DNA of 6,803 nucleotides from Pseudomonadota bacterium. Its GTDB lineage: Bacteria > Myxococcota_A > Bradymonadia > UBA4248. Positions 1 through 5,884 of this stretch are shown here, one piece after another (the stretch's first letter is position 1; each line of letters begins with the position of its first letter). Position numbers and translations under genes: made by a program. Under the pieces are notes generated by a model that saw only the letters and a list, made by a program, of their open reading frames with translations, was not told the origin of the DNA and searched no databases. The DNA lies in the NCBI GenBank assembly GCA_009786045.1, contig WQTY01000115.1, forward strand, positions 1 to 6,803, in the 5' to 3' direction.

Positions 1-101
1 GGCAAACCTCATTTGCACCACATGCAGGTTCGCAAGCCAACGGCTTGGGTTCGCAAACGCCCTCTCGGCAAACTTCATTCGCGGCACACGCTGGTTCGCA
101 A
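1..101 (-). repeat. 66-nt tandem coding repeat (22-residue Cys unit)
   Basis: Bases 1-35 and 67-101 match at 29 of 35 positions, a period of 66 nt. In the minus-strand gene the changes are at third codon positions (Glu, Ala, Ala and Pro codons, synonymous), apart from one codon that changes Gly to Ala. The array probably continues to the left of the window. Confidence 0.75.
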
Positions 102-190
102 ATCACTTCTCCCGGGGAATCAACACCATTGTTATGGCATCCCCAGCTTACAAGCGCCAGAAAAACCACCATCCACCCTACTCGACGCAT
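1..190 (-). CDS. Cys-repeat secreted lipoprotein, 5' part only (runs off left edge)
   Basis: The first 63 residues are visible, starting at the ATG at 190-188, which sits 6 nt after a perfect AAGGAGG. The N-terminus MRRVGWMVVFLALVSWGC is a short signal peptide with two arginines, a hydrophobic core and a candidate lipidated Cys18. The lipobox is imperfect, with Ser at -3 instead of Leu. After it comes a Cys-rich repeat of 22 residues: C31-x3-C35-x5-C41-x4-C46, then C53-x3-C57-x5-C63 at the edge, with the pattern CEPAC-x-ANEVCREGVCEP. The two copies at DNA level differ almost only at third codon positions, so selection on this reading frame is likely. Such repeats are typical of secreted, disulphide-bonded modules in Myxococcota-like bacteria; the role is unknown. 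The upstream ankyrin gene is on the same strand, 286 nt away. The opposite strand is also open here, but it lacks a start signal within the window and would run deep into the ankyrin gene. Confidence 0.8.
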   Translation of the reverse strand, partial: MRRVGWMVVFLALVSWGCHNNGVDSPGEVICEPACAANEVCREGVCEPKPLACEPACGANEVC

Positions 191-196
191 CGACGT

Positions 197-203
197 CCTC
201 CTT
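197..203 (-). promoter_or_regulatory. Strong Shine-Dalgarno for the Cys-repeat lipoprotein
   Basis: Read on the minus strand this is AAGGAGG, followed by six bases and then ATG at 190. It is the best ribosome binding site in the window and fixes the start of the partial left-edge gene. Confidence 0.8.
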
Positions 204-476
204 CATGGCCAGATTATCCACCCAACAAGGTCGACAATATCAAGAAAACCTCCGCAAGCATCCCTCGTCCCCCCGCTCGCGATGCCATTAAAACCTCATG
301 TAAGCCATTGGCCTACGCCAATTCAAGATGACAGAATCGGAAGCCTGAAGCAAGGCGGCAGCGTTGGCCCAGAGAAATCACCTGAAAACCATCCAGTTGA
401 AATACACCTGAAGAAATCGAATCGAAAGGATTGCCGACAGTCTTACTATCTCATCGTATGTCGTCTAGGGAAAACT
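204..476. other. Intergenic gap between ankyrin and Cys-repeat genes
   Basis: No credible gene lies here. On the minus strand there is no clear T-tracted terminator after the ankyrin stop codon. A small inverted repeat, ATTGGC-CTAC-GCCAAT, lies at 307-322. A loose near-repeat (GAAATCACCTGAA and GAAATACACCTGAA) lies at about 373-412. The downstream gene may have its own promoter in this gap, or be read through from the ankyrin gene; the sequence does not decide. Confidence 0.5.
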
Positions 477-2489
477 CTACTTAACACCCGCAGCATTCAT
501 GATCTTGATGGCCTGATCGTCAAGCGCGTAATCAAAAACCGTCTTCTTCTTCTTGTTCATTTTGGCCGTGTTGGCGTTGGCCTCAAGCAAGATCCTCATC
601 GCCTCGTAATGCTTGTTTTGCGCCGCCAGGATGAGAGGCGTATTGCCCTGAGCGTCCTGCAAATTGATGTCGGCACCCGCATCAATGAGCGCCTTGAGGA
701 TCAGAACGCTCCTATGTCGTTGAACAGGCAGCGGGTGCTTATGAGCGCCTCTTTCGCGCTGGCGCCTGTTACCGCTCGCGACGGGGTATCCCCCATCGCT
801 GCGATCCTGTTGCAGGACAGCATAGTGTACTGCTGTACGTTTTGCGCCGTCTGCCAGGTTGGGGTTAGCGCCGGAACGCAACAACAGCAAGGTGATTTCT
901 GGCGACACATCGATTCCCTGAATGGCATTCTCAATTAACGCCGTTCGTCCGGTCAGCGCCGGGTCTGGTGCTCGTTTTTGGGTTGGTGAGCCGGAACACA
1001 GAGCATCCACTTTGGCGCCTTTGTTTAGAAAAAACCTGACGACTTCAAGATCGCCCAAACGTGCTGCCTGGCAAAGCCCTTTATTCGACTGATCCTGCGC
1101 CAGGGACTTCACAAGCCCAGCCTCGTCAATCGCCCTCAGCAGACCGAAATTCGACAAGGCTGCCTCGATAATCTTTGGATCGCTCGTGTCAATGCCTCTC
1201 GACAAAAGAAACTTCGCCAACGAGTAATCGCGAACCATCGCCAAAGAGCCGCCCTTCGCATTGACATCAACCCCTGCTGCGAGCAGTACCATGACACTCG
1301 CCGGGTCTTGGGCAGCGACCGATCGCCAGTAGGCTGCGGCGTAATGGTTTGTATTCAGTTTGTTTTTTATGAGAAATTCAATAATTTGATGCGAATCATC
1401 CAACCCATCGGCAAAAAACACGACAAGGGGTTGGTTGCGAAACTGGGGGTCTTTGTCCGAGCCAATCAAGGTCTGCGCCAACGCAAACTGCCCCCCATCA
1501 AGCGTAGCAGGAAGCGGCGGCCAACCGTATTGGTCAACCGGCGCATCACTTTTGATGCCTTGCTCGCGAAAATACACAATCGTCGCTTCGTTCGAGTTCT
1601 CCATTGCCCAGGGGAAAATGTCTCCTCCATTGATGTCGCGCAAATCTCCTCCGTGTGTGCGCAAAAACTTGAGAATTTCGACATATTCTTCACTGCTTAG
1701 AAAGTTGTTATGCGCCGCCCTTTCCATAGGGGTGATTCTCCAGTGGTCACATTTGGCCCGCACATCGACCTTTTTCTCTTCGACAAGAAATTTTACCAAT
1801 TCCAGGCTTCCTCCAAAGATCGCCTGGTTAAGAAAATACTGCCAATCCAGTTCGACGCCAAGGCGCGATGCCAAATATTTAAAAACTGCCGCGTGACCGT
1901 TTTGTGCTGCGGACACCAGCACAAATGAGCGCTCTGGTGAATCTCCGAAAGCAACCTTCGCACCGTTTTCAAGCAGATATTCGACCGTTTCCATGCTTCC
2001 GCGTCCGGCAGCATATTGCAAAGGGGTAAGGCCATTGCTTACCTTGCTGTACGCATTGACATCTGCCCCCTTTTCAACGAGCATTTTGACGATATCCAAG
2101 TATCCTTGATCAGCGGCACCGTGCAAGGCGGTTTTACCCAATTCGTCAGCGGCTTTCACATCTGCGCCGTTCTCAAGCAGAAAACGCACCATCTCTGCGT
2201 GCCCGCTTCCTGCCGCAACTATCAAAAGACTAGGCTTACTGTAGTTACGGATGGGGCGGTTGGGGTCTCCTCCCTGTTGAACATAGCGCTTCACAATCTT
2301 CAGATTCCCTCCCCATGCCGCCGTAACAACTTCCTCAGGTACATCTTCAAATTCCGCCATGCCATGTCCCTCATTATTCGCCGACGCGTCCAATTCATGC
2401 GCCGCGCCGACCTCCGAAGCCGGTTTCTGACTGGGGCACGCCGTCAAGACGATCAGAATGACAGCAAGGAAAGTCGCTCGTTTGTACAT
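477..2489 (-). CDS. Ankyrin-repeat lipoprotein
   Basis: The 670-residue product begins MYKRATFLAVILIVLTAC, a classic lipoprotein signal with canonical lipobox LTAC and lipidated Cys18. I chose the third of three in-frame ATGs (2501, 2495, 2489) because only it has a GGGGA at 5-nt spacing. After a short acidic linker, most of the protein is ankyrin repeats. Clear units include GHAEMVRFLLENGADV, GYLDIVKMLVEKGADVNA, GSMETVEYLLENGAKV, GDLEVVRFFLNKGAKV and, near the C-terminus, ALIDAGADINLQDAQGNTPL; the central repeats are degenerate. Ankyrin stacks bind proteins, so a periplasmic or outer-membrane-anchored binding scaffold is the natural inference; the partner is unknown. One repeat is broken by a basic insert of about 33 residues (562-594). 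The gene is divergent from lgt, whose product would lipidate it. Confidence 0.9.
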   Translation of the reverse strand: MYKRATFLAVILIVLTACPSQKPASEVGAAHELDASANNEGHGMAEFEDVPEEVVTAAWGGNLKIVKRYVQQGGDPNRPIRNYSKPSLLIVAAGSGHAEMVRFLLENGADVKAADELGKTALHGAADQGYLDIVKMLVEKGADVNAYSKVSNGLTPLQYAAGRGSMETVEYLLENGAKVAFGDSPERSFVLVSAAQNGHAAVFKYLASRLGVELDWQYFLNQAIFGGSLELVKFLVEEKKVDVRAKCDHWRITPMERAAHNNFLSSEEYVEILKFLRTHGGDLRDINGGDIFPWAMENSNEATIVYFREQGIKSDAPVDQYGWPPLPATLDGGQFALAQTLIGSDKDPQFRNQPLVVFFADGLDDSHQIIEFLIKNKLNTNHYAAAYWRSVAAQDPASVMVLLAAGVDVNAKGGSLAMVRDYSLAKFLLSRGIDTSDPKIIEAALSNFGLLRAIDEAGLVKSLAQDQSNKGLCQAARLGDLEVVRFFLNKGAKVDALCSGSPTQKRAPDPALTGRTALIENAIQGIDVSPEITLLLLRSGANPNLADGAKRTAVHYAVLQQDRSDGGYPVASGNRRQRERGAHKHPLPVQRHRSVLILKALIDAGADINLQDAQGNTPLILAAQNKHYEAMRILLEANANTAKMNKKKKTVFDYALDDQAIKIMNAAGVK

Positions 2490-2744
2490 TTTCATCCCCA
2501 TTCAGATAAACGCCAGTTTTGTGGATGGATAGTCAATGATGAAAGAAGTGATACACACAGTCTTACCCATAGCAACTTTTTTCATACCAGACCTCACCTG
2601 TCAGCTAACGTTAATACGACGACTTTGCCCCCGCCGTGACTCGCTCTCCCCTCACCATCGACGTACACAAAATTTGAGTGGGAAGGAGAAGTGACATGCA
2701 ATAATGATGCCCCCAAATGACCATCGAAGATGAAGCCCCATCTA
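2490..2744. other. Left half of the ankyrin/lgt divergent intergenic region
   Basis: No ordinary gene is supported. Toward the ankyrin gene (minus strand) a weak sigma70-like pair is possible: TTGCTA (2575-2570), 16-nt spacer, TATCAC (2553-2548). An alternative is the extended -10 TGGTATGAA farther upstream. On the plus strand an isolated strong AAGGAG (2683-2688) precedes an ATG (2696) that opens only a Met-Gln-stop reading frame. Three further tiny reading frames follow it in stop/start overlap (2704-2733, 2730-2771, 2768-2815). The longest is 15 codons, and I do not call them genes. Confidence 0.4.
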
Positions 2745-2797
2745 AGCGGGGCGTTGCGGGGCGGCGTATGAGCCCCGCAGAGGGGGTAGACGCGTAT
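2745..2797 (+). repeat. Dispersed structured intergenic repeat, copy A
   Basis: This 53-bp element starts AGCGGGGCGTTGCGGGGC and ends GGGGGTAGACGCGTAT. It has a second copy at 6679-6733 in the same orientation, with about 47 of 53 aligned bases identical. It contains a direct repeat of GCGGGGC (2746-2752 and 2756-2762). A stem pairs GCGGGGC (2756-2762) with GCCCCGC (2772-2778) around a 9-nt loop. Both copies lie in non-coding DNA, which fits a REP- or MITE-like family or a conserved RNA structure. Confidence 0.7.
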
Positions 2798-2814
2798 TGC
2801 CGCATGCGGCAATA
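2795..2814. repeat. Perfect 20-bp palindrome
   Basis: TATTGCCGCATGCGGCAATA equals its own reverse complement over all 20 bases. Flanking CGC (2791-2793) and GCG (2815-2817) can lengthen a cruciform or hairpin past one unpaired base. It follows copy A of the dispersed repeat directly and could be a dimeric protein operator or part of the same folded element. The matching position after copy B is not a palindrome. Confidence 0.7.
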
Positions 2815-2819
2815 GCGGC

Positions 2820-2840
2820 GCAGGGGGCGTTGCCCCCCAC
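2820..2840. repeat. GGGGGC/GCCCCC stem-loop
   Basis: GGGGGC (2823-2828), GTT, GCCCCC (2832-2837) form a 6-bp GC stem. The leading 11 bases GCAGGGGGCGT recur exactly 100 bp later at 2920-2930, where a longer hairpin occupies the same place. Confidence 0.6.
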
Positions 2841-2904
2841 CTATCTTCTGCTTGCAAAGTGGGATATGTTGCCATAGCAGTAATCTTTGCCGCTTCACCC
2901 ACAG

Positions 2905-2921
2905 GCAATGCGCAGCATTGC
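2905..2921. repeat. GCAATGC/GCATTGC hairpin in the lgt leader
   Basis: A perfect 7-bp inverted repeat with a 3-nt GCA loop lies 47 bases before the lgt Shine-Dalgarno. It abuts the next hairpin (2929-2951), so the two could stack or compete in the leader RNA. Confidence 0.55.
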
Positions 2922-2928
2922 AGGGGGC

Positions 2929-2951
2929 GTGGAGGAGCAATGCTCCCCCAC
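2929..2951. repeat. Long hairpin just upstream of the lgt ribosome binding site
   Basis: GTGGAGGAGCA (2929-2939) pairs with TGCTCCCCCAC (2941-2951), with ten matches of eleven. It contains GGAGGAG. On the plus strand an A-rich stretch follows, so it is not a plus-strand intrinsic terminator. On the minus strand the T-rich stretch would precede the hairpin, so it is not one in that direction either. The arrangement suits a leader structure or a dispersed repeat, both inferred. Confidence 0.55.
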
Positions 2952-2978
2952 AAAATAAAAATGAATGAAGGAGAAGCG

Positions 2979-3980
2979 ATGTATCCGACGTTGATAGGCG
3001 AGGGCGCCTGGGCGCTTCCGTCGTATTTTACGATGCTCATGATAGGTTTTTTTGTAGGTGCAATGTTGTTGCGCCATGAGGCGATGTGTCGCGGCTGGTC
3101 ACCGGTTCGAATCATCGACCTGTCATTTGTGCTGTTTGTGGCAGCCATCGTGGGGGCACGCGTGGCCCACGTGCTTTTTGACGGTTTTCTGATGGACTAT
3201 GTGCATTTGTGCACGGATCCGGCGCAGCTCGCCAAAACTCTGCCAGGCGGCGGCATGTGTCAGACATCAGCGCAGTGCCTGTCCGCTCAGAATGCAGGCC
3301 ATGACATCGGGGCAGTGTGTCAGGAGGGCGTTTGTATCCCAGAGCGAGACTGCTTCAGAGTGTTGATGTTTTGGGCCGGAGGGCTGACCTACTATGGCGG
3401 ATTCATTCTGGCGCTGGTGACAGCCTGGTTTTTTGCACGCCGGATGAAGTGGCCGTTTCTTGAGCTTTCGGATATGGCGGCGCCGGCCATCGCCCTTGGG
3501 CTTGCCTTCGGTCGCCTGGGGTGTTTTTTGGCGAGCTGTTGTTTCGGGAAACTCACAAACATGCCCTGGGGTGTGCATTTTCCAGTGCATTCCGATGCCT
3601 GGAAACATCATCGGGAGCATTTCTACGAGGCACTGCAGGCACAGCATGCACATACGGGAGAGTGGATGTCGCTGGCTGTCCATCCAACGCAGCTCTATGA
3701 GTTATTTGGCGCCCTGGCAATATTTGCCTTTTTGTGGTTTTACCGGCGCAAACGCCTGGCCTATCCGGGACAGAGCATCGCTTTCCTGCTTATCGCCTAT
3801 GGCATATTGCGTTTTATCATTGAGTTTTTCCGCGACGACGAGCGCGGCGGCTACATTCTCTCGACCTCACAGTGGATCAGCCTGCCGCTGATCATCCTGG
3901 GGGTGGTCATTGCCTGGCCTAAACGCAAGATGACCCAGGCGCCTTCAGGCTGCGAGGCGAAAAAAAGTATTGACAACTGA
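2979..3980 (+). CDS. lgt: Prolipoprotein diacylglyceryl transferase (Lgt), with Cys-rich loop insertion
   Basis: Lgt moves diacylglycerol from phosphatidylglycerol to the lipobox Cys of preprolipoproteins at the inner membrane. The start at 2979 follows AAGGAG at 5-nt spacing; an in-frame ATG at 2961 has no such site. The 333-residue product has about seven membrane helices. Family motifs are present: GAR at 59-61, GGLTYYGG at 134-141, GRLGCFLASCCFG at 178-190 (Arg179 matches the essential Arg143 of E. coli), HPTQLYE at 235-241 and the RFIIEFFRDDE block at 278-288. The usual GRxGNFxNxE signature is changed, with Cys at the Asn146 and Glu151 positions, and Tyr replaces the His of the FHGG motif. 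I recall this variant from several deltaproteobacterial Lgts. Residues 78-125 form an insertion with six Cys (78, 94, 100, 114, 119, 125), including AVCQEGVCIP, in the expected periplasmic loop before the third helix. The gene appears monocistronic, with a terminator downstream. Confidence 0.95.
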   Translation: MYPTLIGEGAWALPSYFTMLMIGFFVGAMLLRHEAMCRGWSPVRIIDLSFVLFVAAIVGARVAHVLFDGFLMDYVHLCTDPAQLAKTLPGGGMCQTSAQCLSAQNAGHDIGAVCQEGVCIPERDCFRVLMFWAGGLTYYGGFILALVTAWFFARRMKWPFLELSDMAAPAIALGLAFGRLGCFLASCCFGKLTNMPWGVHFPVHSDAWKHHREHFYEALQAQHAHTGEWMSLAVHPTQLYELFGALAIFAFLWFYRRKRLAYPGQSIAFLLIAYGILRFIIEFFRDDERGGYILSTSQWISLPLIILGVVIAWPKRKMTQAPSGCEAKKSIDN

Positions 3981-4010
3981 CAGCCGTTGGAGTTACCCAT
4001 AGTTTACCCC

Positions 4011-4038
4011 CTGCGATAATCAAATATGGTTATCGCAG
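4011..4038. repeat. Perfect 9-bp inverted repeat downstream of lgt
   Basis: CTGCGATAA (4011-4019) pairs with TTATCGCAG (4030-4038) around a 10-nt loop. An outer AGTTAC (3991-3996) can also pair with GTAACT (4051-4056). That outer pairing would compete with the terminator stem starting at 4044. Confidence 0.6.
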
Positions 4039-4043
4039 CCCCT

Positions 4044-4088
4044 GCGGCATGTAACTTCCCCCGGTTCGTGCCGCTTTTTTAATTTTTT
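4044..4088 (+). terminator. Rho-independent terminator of lgt
   Basis: GCGGCATG (4044-4051) pairs with CGTGCCGC (4067-4074), including one G-T pair, around a 15-nt loop. It is followed directly by TTTTTTAATTTTTT (4075-4088). It lies about 60 nt after the lgt stop codon. Confidence 0.75.
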
Positions 4089-4103
4089 GCGGTTCTTTCA
4101 CAC

Positions 4104-4131
4104 AAAAACCCAGCATCCGGGCTGGGCTTTT
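4104..4131. terminator. Bidirectional terminator between convergent genes
   Basis: CCCAGC (4109-4114), loop ATCCGG, GCTGGG (4121-4126) is flanked by AAAAA on the left and CTTTT on the right, so a T-tract follows the stem on either strand. It sits between lgt and the zinc-ribbon/SH3 gene. It probably ends the minus-strand transcript and backs up the lgt terminator. Confidence 0.75.
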
Positions 4132-4169
4132 GATGGTGTTTTTTACAGCCGTCCGAAAGCAAAGCAGGT

Positions 4170-5591
4170 TTACTTAAAGCAGAGGGGACCAACGTAGCCG
4201 TATTTATCCCCGGCCTTAACATATCGCCAGTTATTCGCCGAAATGACACGAGATTTTGGCTGTGGGATGCTCATGCCTTTTTGGGCATCGGCAAAGTGGG
4301 CACCGGGACCAAGTTTTGGGCTGTGCCCTTTTTTATTCCAGACACCGCCAAGCTCAAGAACCCAGTCTTCGTCGGTTGCAGCAAGGATCTGGATGGTCTG
4401 GCCTGTTTTGAGTTCAGTAATGTTGGCAAACCGGGTGGCCGGGCCTTCACGCATCACGCAGGAGCGTTTAAGCTTGAGATCCTGATGCGGTTGATTGGCG
4501 ACATAGACATTGTCATTCTGCCCATATCGCCGTGCCGCAGTTGGCTGGCTATTGTGAGTTGCAGGTTTTGTGTTGGCCTGCGGCGCTCGCGCCATCACCG
4601 CCTGGGCTTCGACATCTGCCTCCCCGCCGTTAAAAATATCGAGTTCCGGGATGGAGAAGTCGTCGTCATCGAAGGCAAATTCGACGAGATCCTGCGTCGA
4701 AGGCGGAGCGAGAGCAATAATCTCGAAGTCTTCATTGGTGCCAGCCATGGGCTGCGCAGCCATTTGTGTTGCCCCGGATTCGTCTTTGCCGCCACTCAGG
4801 GCTAATATCAGGATCAAAGCCAGGACTGCCGCCGCAGTAACGCCAATGGCCAGATACTTTCTGCGTCGTTCGACGCTCTCGCCTGGCATGGCGGCATTCT
4901 GCGCCCGGCGCCTGCTGCCTGCGGCTGCACTCTGGGGACGTTTTTTCTGCACGAAGTCGCAGGCACGGCCGACGGCCGTGTGAAGTGTCGACTTGATCGA
5001 GTCGAGAACCAGACGAAAACCTCCGCTTGGAACGCGGGCAAAGCTGCCAGAGGGAATCGGGAGCGCTCCAGATTCGTCGTTGATAAAAAAACTATCATCC
5101 AGACCAGCGCTGGAAGAATTGCCAGGCATATCCATGTCGACGTCAAGCGAATGGAATGCCTCAGAGGGCTCGTGGGCGTCGACATCTTCCTCGTCGAGCT
5201 GCGGAAACTCTTCATGAATGCGCGCATTGCTGGGAGCACTCAGCTTAAATAGCAGAGCCTCAAGTTCTTTGCTTTGGCGCTGAGATGAGGGCGATTGTGC
5301 TGGCATGGCTTGGCCTCCTTGGCTTGCTGGGGATGCGTTCGAGCGAGAAACGCCTGCATGCGTTTCGCTAAGACTGGCGAGTTTCATTTTTCCGCCCTGC
5401 GCCTGGCGAGCCTGCGGGAGAGCGTTCTGAGAAAAGGACGAACGCGACCGAAGACGCATCACACCAGACGGCGCACGCATCACACGCGAGGATGGCGCTT
5501 TCTCCTCTGCCGGGTGAAGCACACCTCCGCAGTTAATACAAAACCTGGCGCCTCTGGCCTTCACTTCGATGCCACAATGTGTGCACTGCAT
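4170..5591 (-). CDS. Zinc-ribbon / single-TM / SH3-like membrane protein
   Basis: The product is 473 residues from the ATG at 5591. An in-frame ATG at 5603 exists, but the GGGAAG at suitable spacing and the zinc-ribbon boundary favour 5591. The protein opens with a zinc ribbon, MQCTHCG...FCINCGG (Cys3, 6, 18, 21). A long low-complexity Ser/Ala/Gln segment follows, then an acidic stretch (about 130-175), the twin short repeats IPSGSFARVPSGGF (about 178-192) and a basic stretch. One membrane helix lies at about 247-266, flanked by RRRK. Beyond it comes an acidic Pro/Ala linker, then a C-terminal bacterial SH3-like domain (about 374-473) with CVMREGPATRFANITELKTG, then WRYVKAGDKYGYVGPLCFK. The domain is interrupted by a loop of about 40 residues. 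Cys378 and Cys471 could form a disulphide. By the positive-inside rule the zinc ribbon is cytoplasmic and the SH3 domain periplasmic, suggesting a link between cell wall and cytoplasm; function unknown. Confidence 0.88.
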   Translation of the reverse strand: MQCTHCGIEVKARGARFCINCGGVLHPAEEKAPSSRVMRAPSGVMRLRSRSSFSQNALPQARQAQGGKMKLASLSETHAGVSRSNASPASQGGQAMPAQSPSSQRQSKELEALLFKLSAPSNARIHEEFPQLDEEDVDAHEPSEAFHSLDVDMDMPGNSSSAGLDDSFFINDESGALPIPSGSFARVPSGGFRLVLDSIKSTLHTAVGRACDFVQKKRPQSAAAGSRRRAQNAAMPGESVERRRKYLAIGVTAAAVLALILILALSGGKDESGATQMAAQPMAGTNEDFEIIALAPPSTQDLVEFAFDDDDFSIPELDIFNGGEADVEAQAVMARAPQANTKPATHNSQPTAARRYGQNDNVYVANQPHQDLKLKRSCVMREGPATRFANITELKTGQTIQILAATDEDWVLELGGVWNKKGHSPKLGPGAHFADAQKGMSIPQPKSRVISANNWRYVKAGDKYGYVGPLCFK

Positions 5592-5884
5592 ATCGCTTCC
5601 CATCCTTGGTCAATCCCGTTGCGCATGAATTTCTCCCCCCGCGAAGGAACATCTTGCATGACTCTCGGCAATGCGCAAAGAATCGAGGTTTGGGGGATGT
5701 CTTCGCGCCATCCCAGATGCAGGGACAGCGAATTGGAAGGCGAAGCCTGTGTGTGACAGACATGATGAAGGCTGAATCGGCTTTACAACTGTTCCTATTT
5801 ATTGTTAAGGGCGCGGATATCCCGTAAGATTTGGATGGCGATGATGATTGCCCATACGGAATGCAGGCTATTTTCGAGGACTTT
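5592..5884. other. Divergent promoter region of the zinc-ribbon/SH3 and DUF2914 genes
   Basis: About 290 nt without a gene, and it must hold both promoters. On the plus strand TTTACA (5782-5787) resembles a -35 box and is followed by an AT-rich stretch, TATTTATTGTTAA (5797-5808). No good -10 box sits at ideal spacing, so the call is weak. I could not pick a convincing minus-strand promoter. A reading frame extending the DUF2914 protein upstream to a TTG at 5831 is open, but it lacks a signal-peptide start. Confidence 0.35.

Noticed and set aside
45..938. Long plus-strand open frame (297 codons), open to the left edge
   Set aside because: It lies antisense to the 3' end of the ankyrin gene and to the Cys-repeat lipoprotein gene. 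No ribosome binding site or recognisable domain is visible in it. The third-position drift in its first 100 bases is explained equally well by the minus-strand gene, which has a perfect start site and signal peptide.
2795..2951. CRISPR array or insertion-sequence ends
   Set aside because: The repeated elements are few, unequal in length and not regularly spaced, and there is no transposase or cas gene.
2929..2960. Intrinsic terminator upstream of lgt
   Set aside because: The hairpin is followed by A-rich, not T-rich, DNA on the plus strand, and on the minus strand the T-rich stretch comes before the stem, not after it.
2859..2978. N-terminal extension of Lgt upstream of 2979
   Set aside because: The frame is open, but it translates hairpin DNA, and the start at 2979 has AAGGAG at ideal spacing and the expected Lgt N-terminus.
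5831..5884. TTG start giving an 18-residue longer DUF2914 protein
   Set aside because: The extension is acidic and would bury the signal peptide; the ATG at 5885 has GAGGA four bases upstream and gives a normal exported N-terminus.
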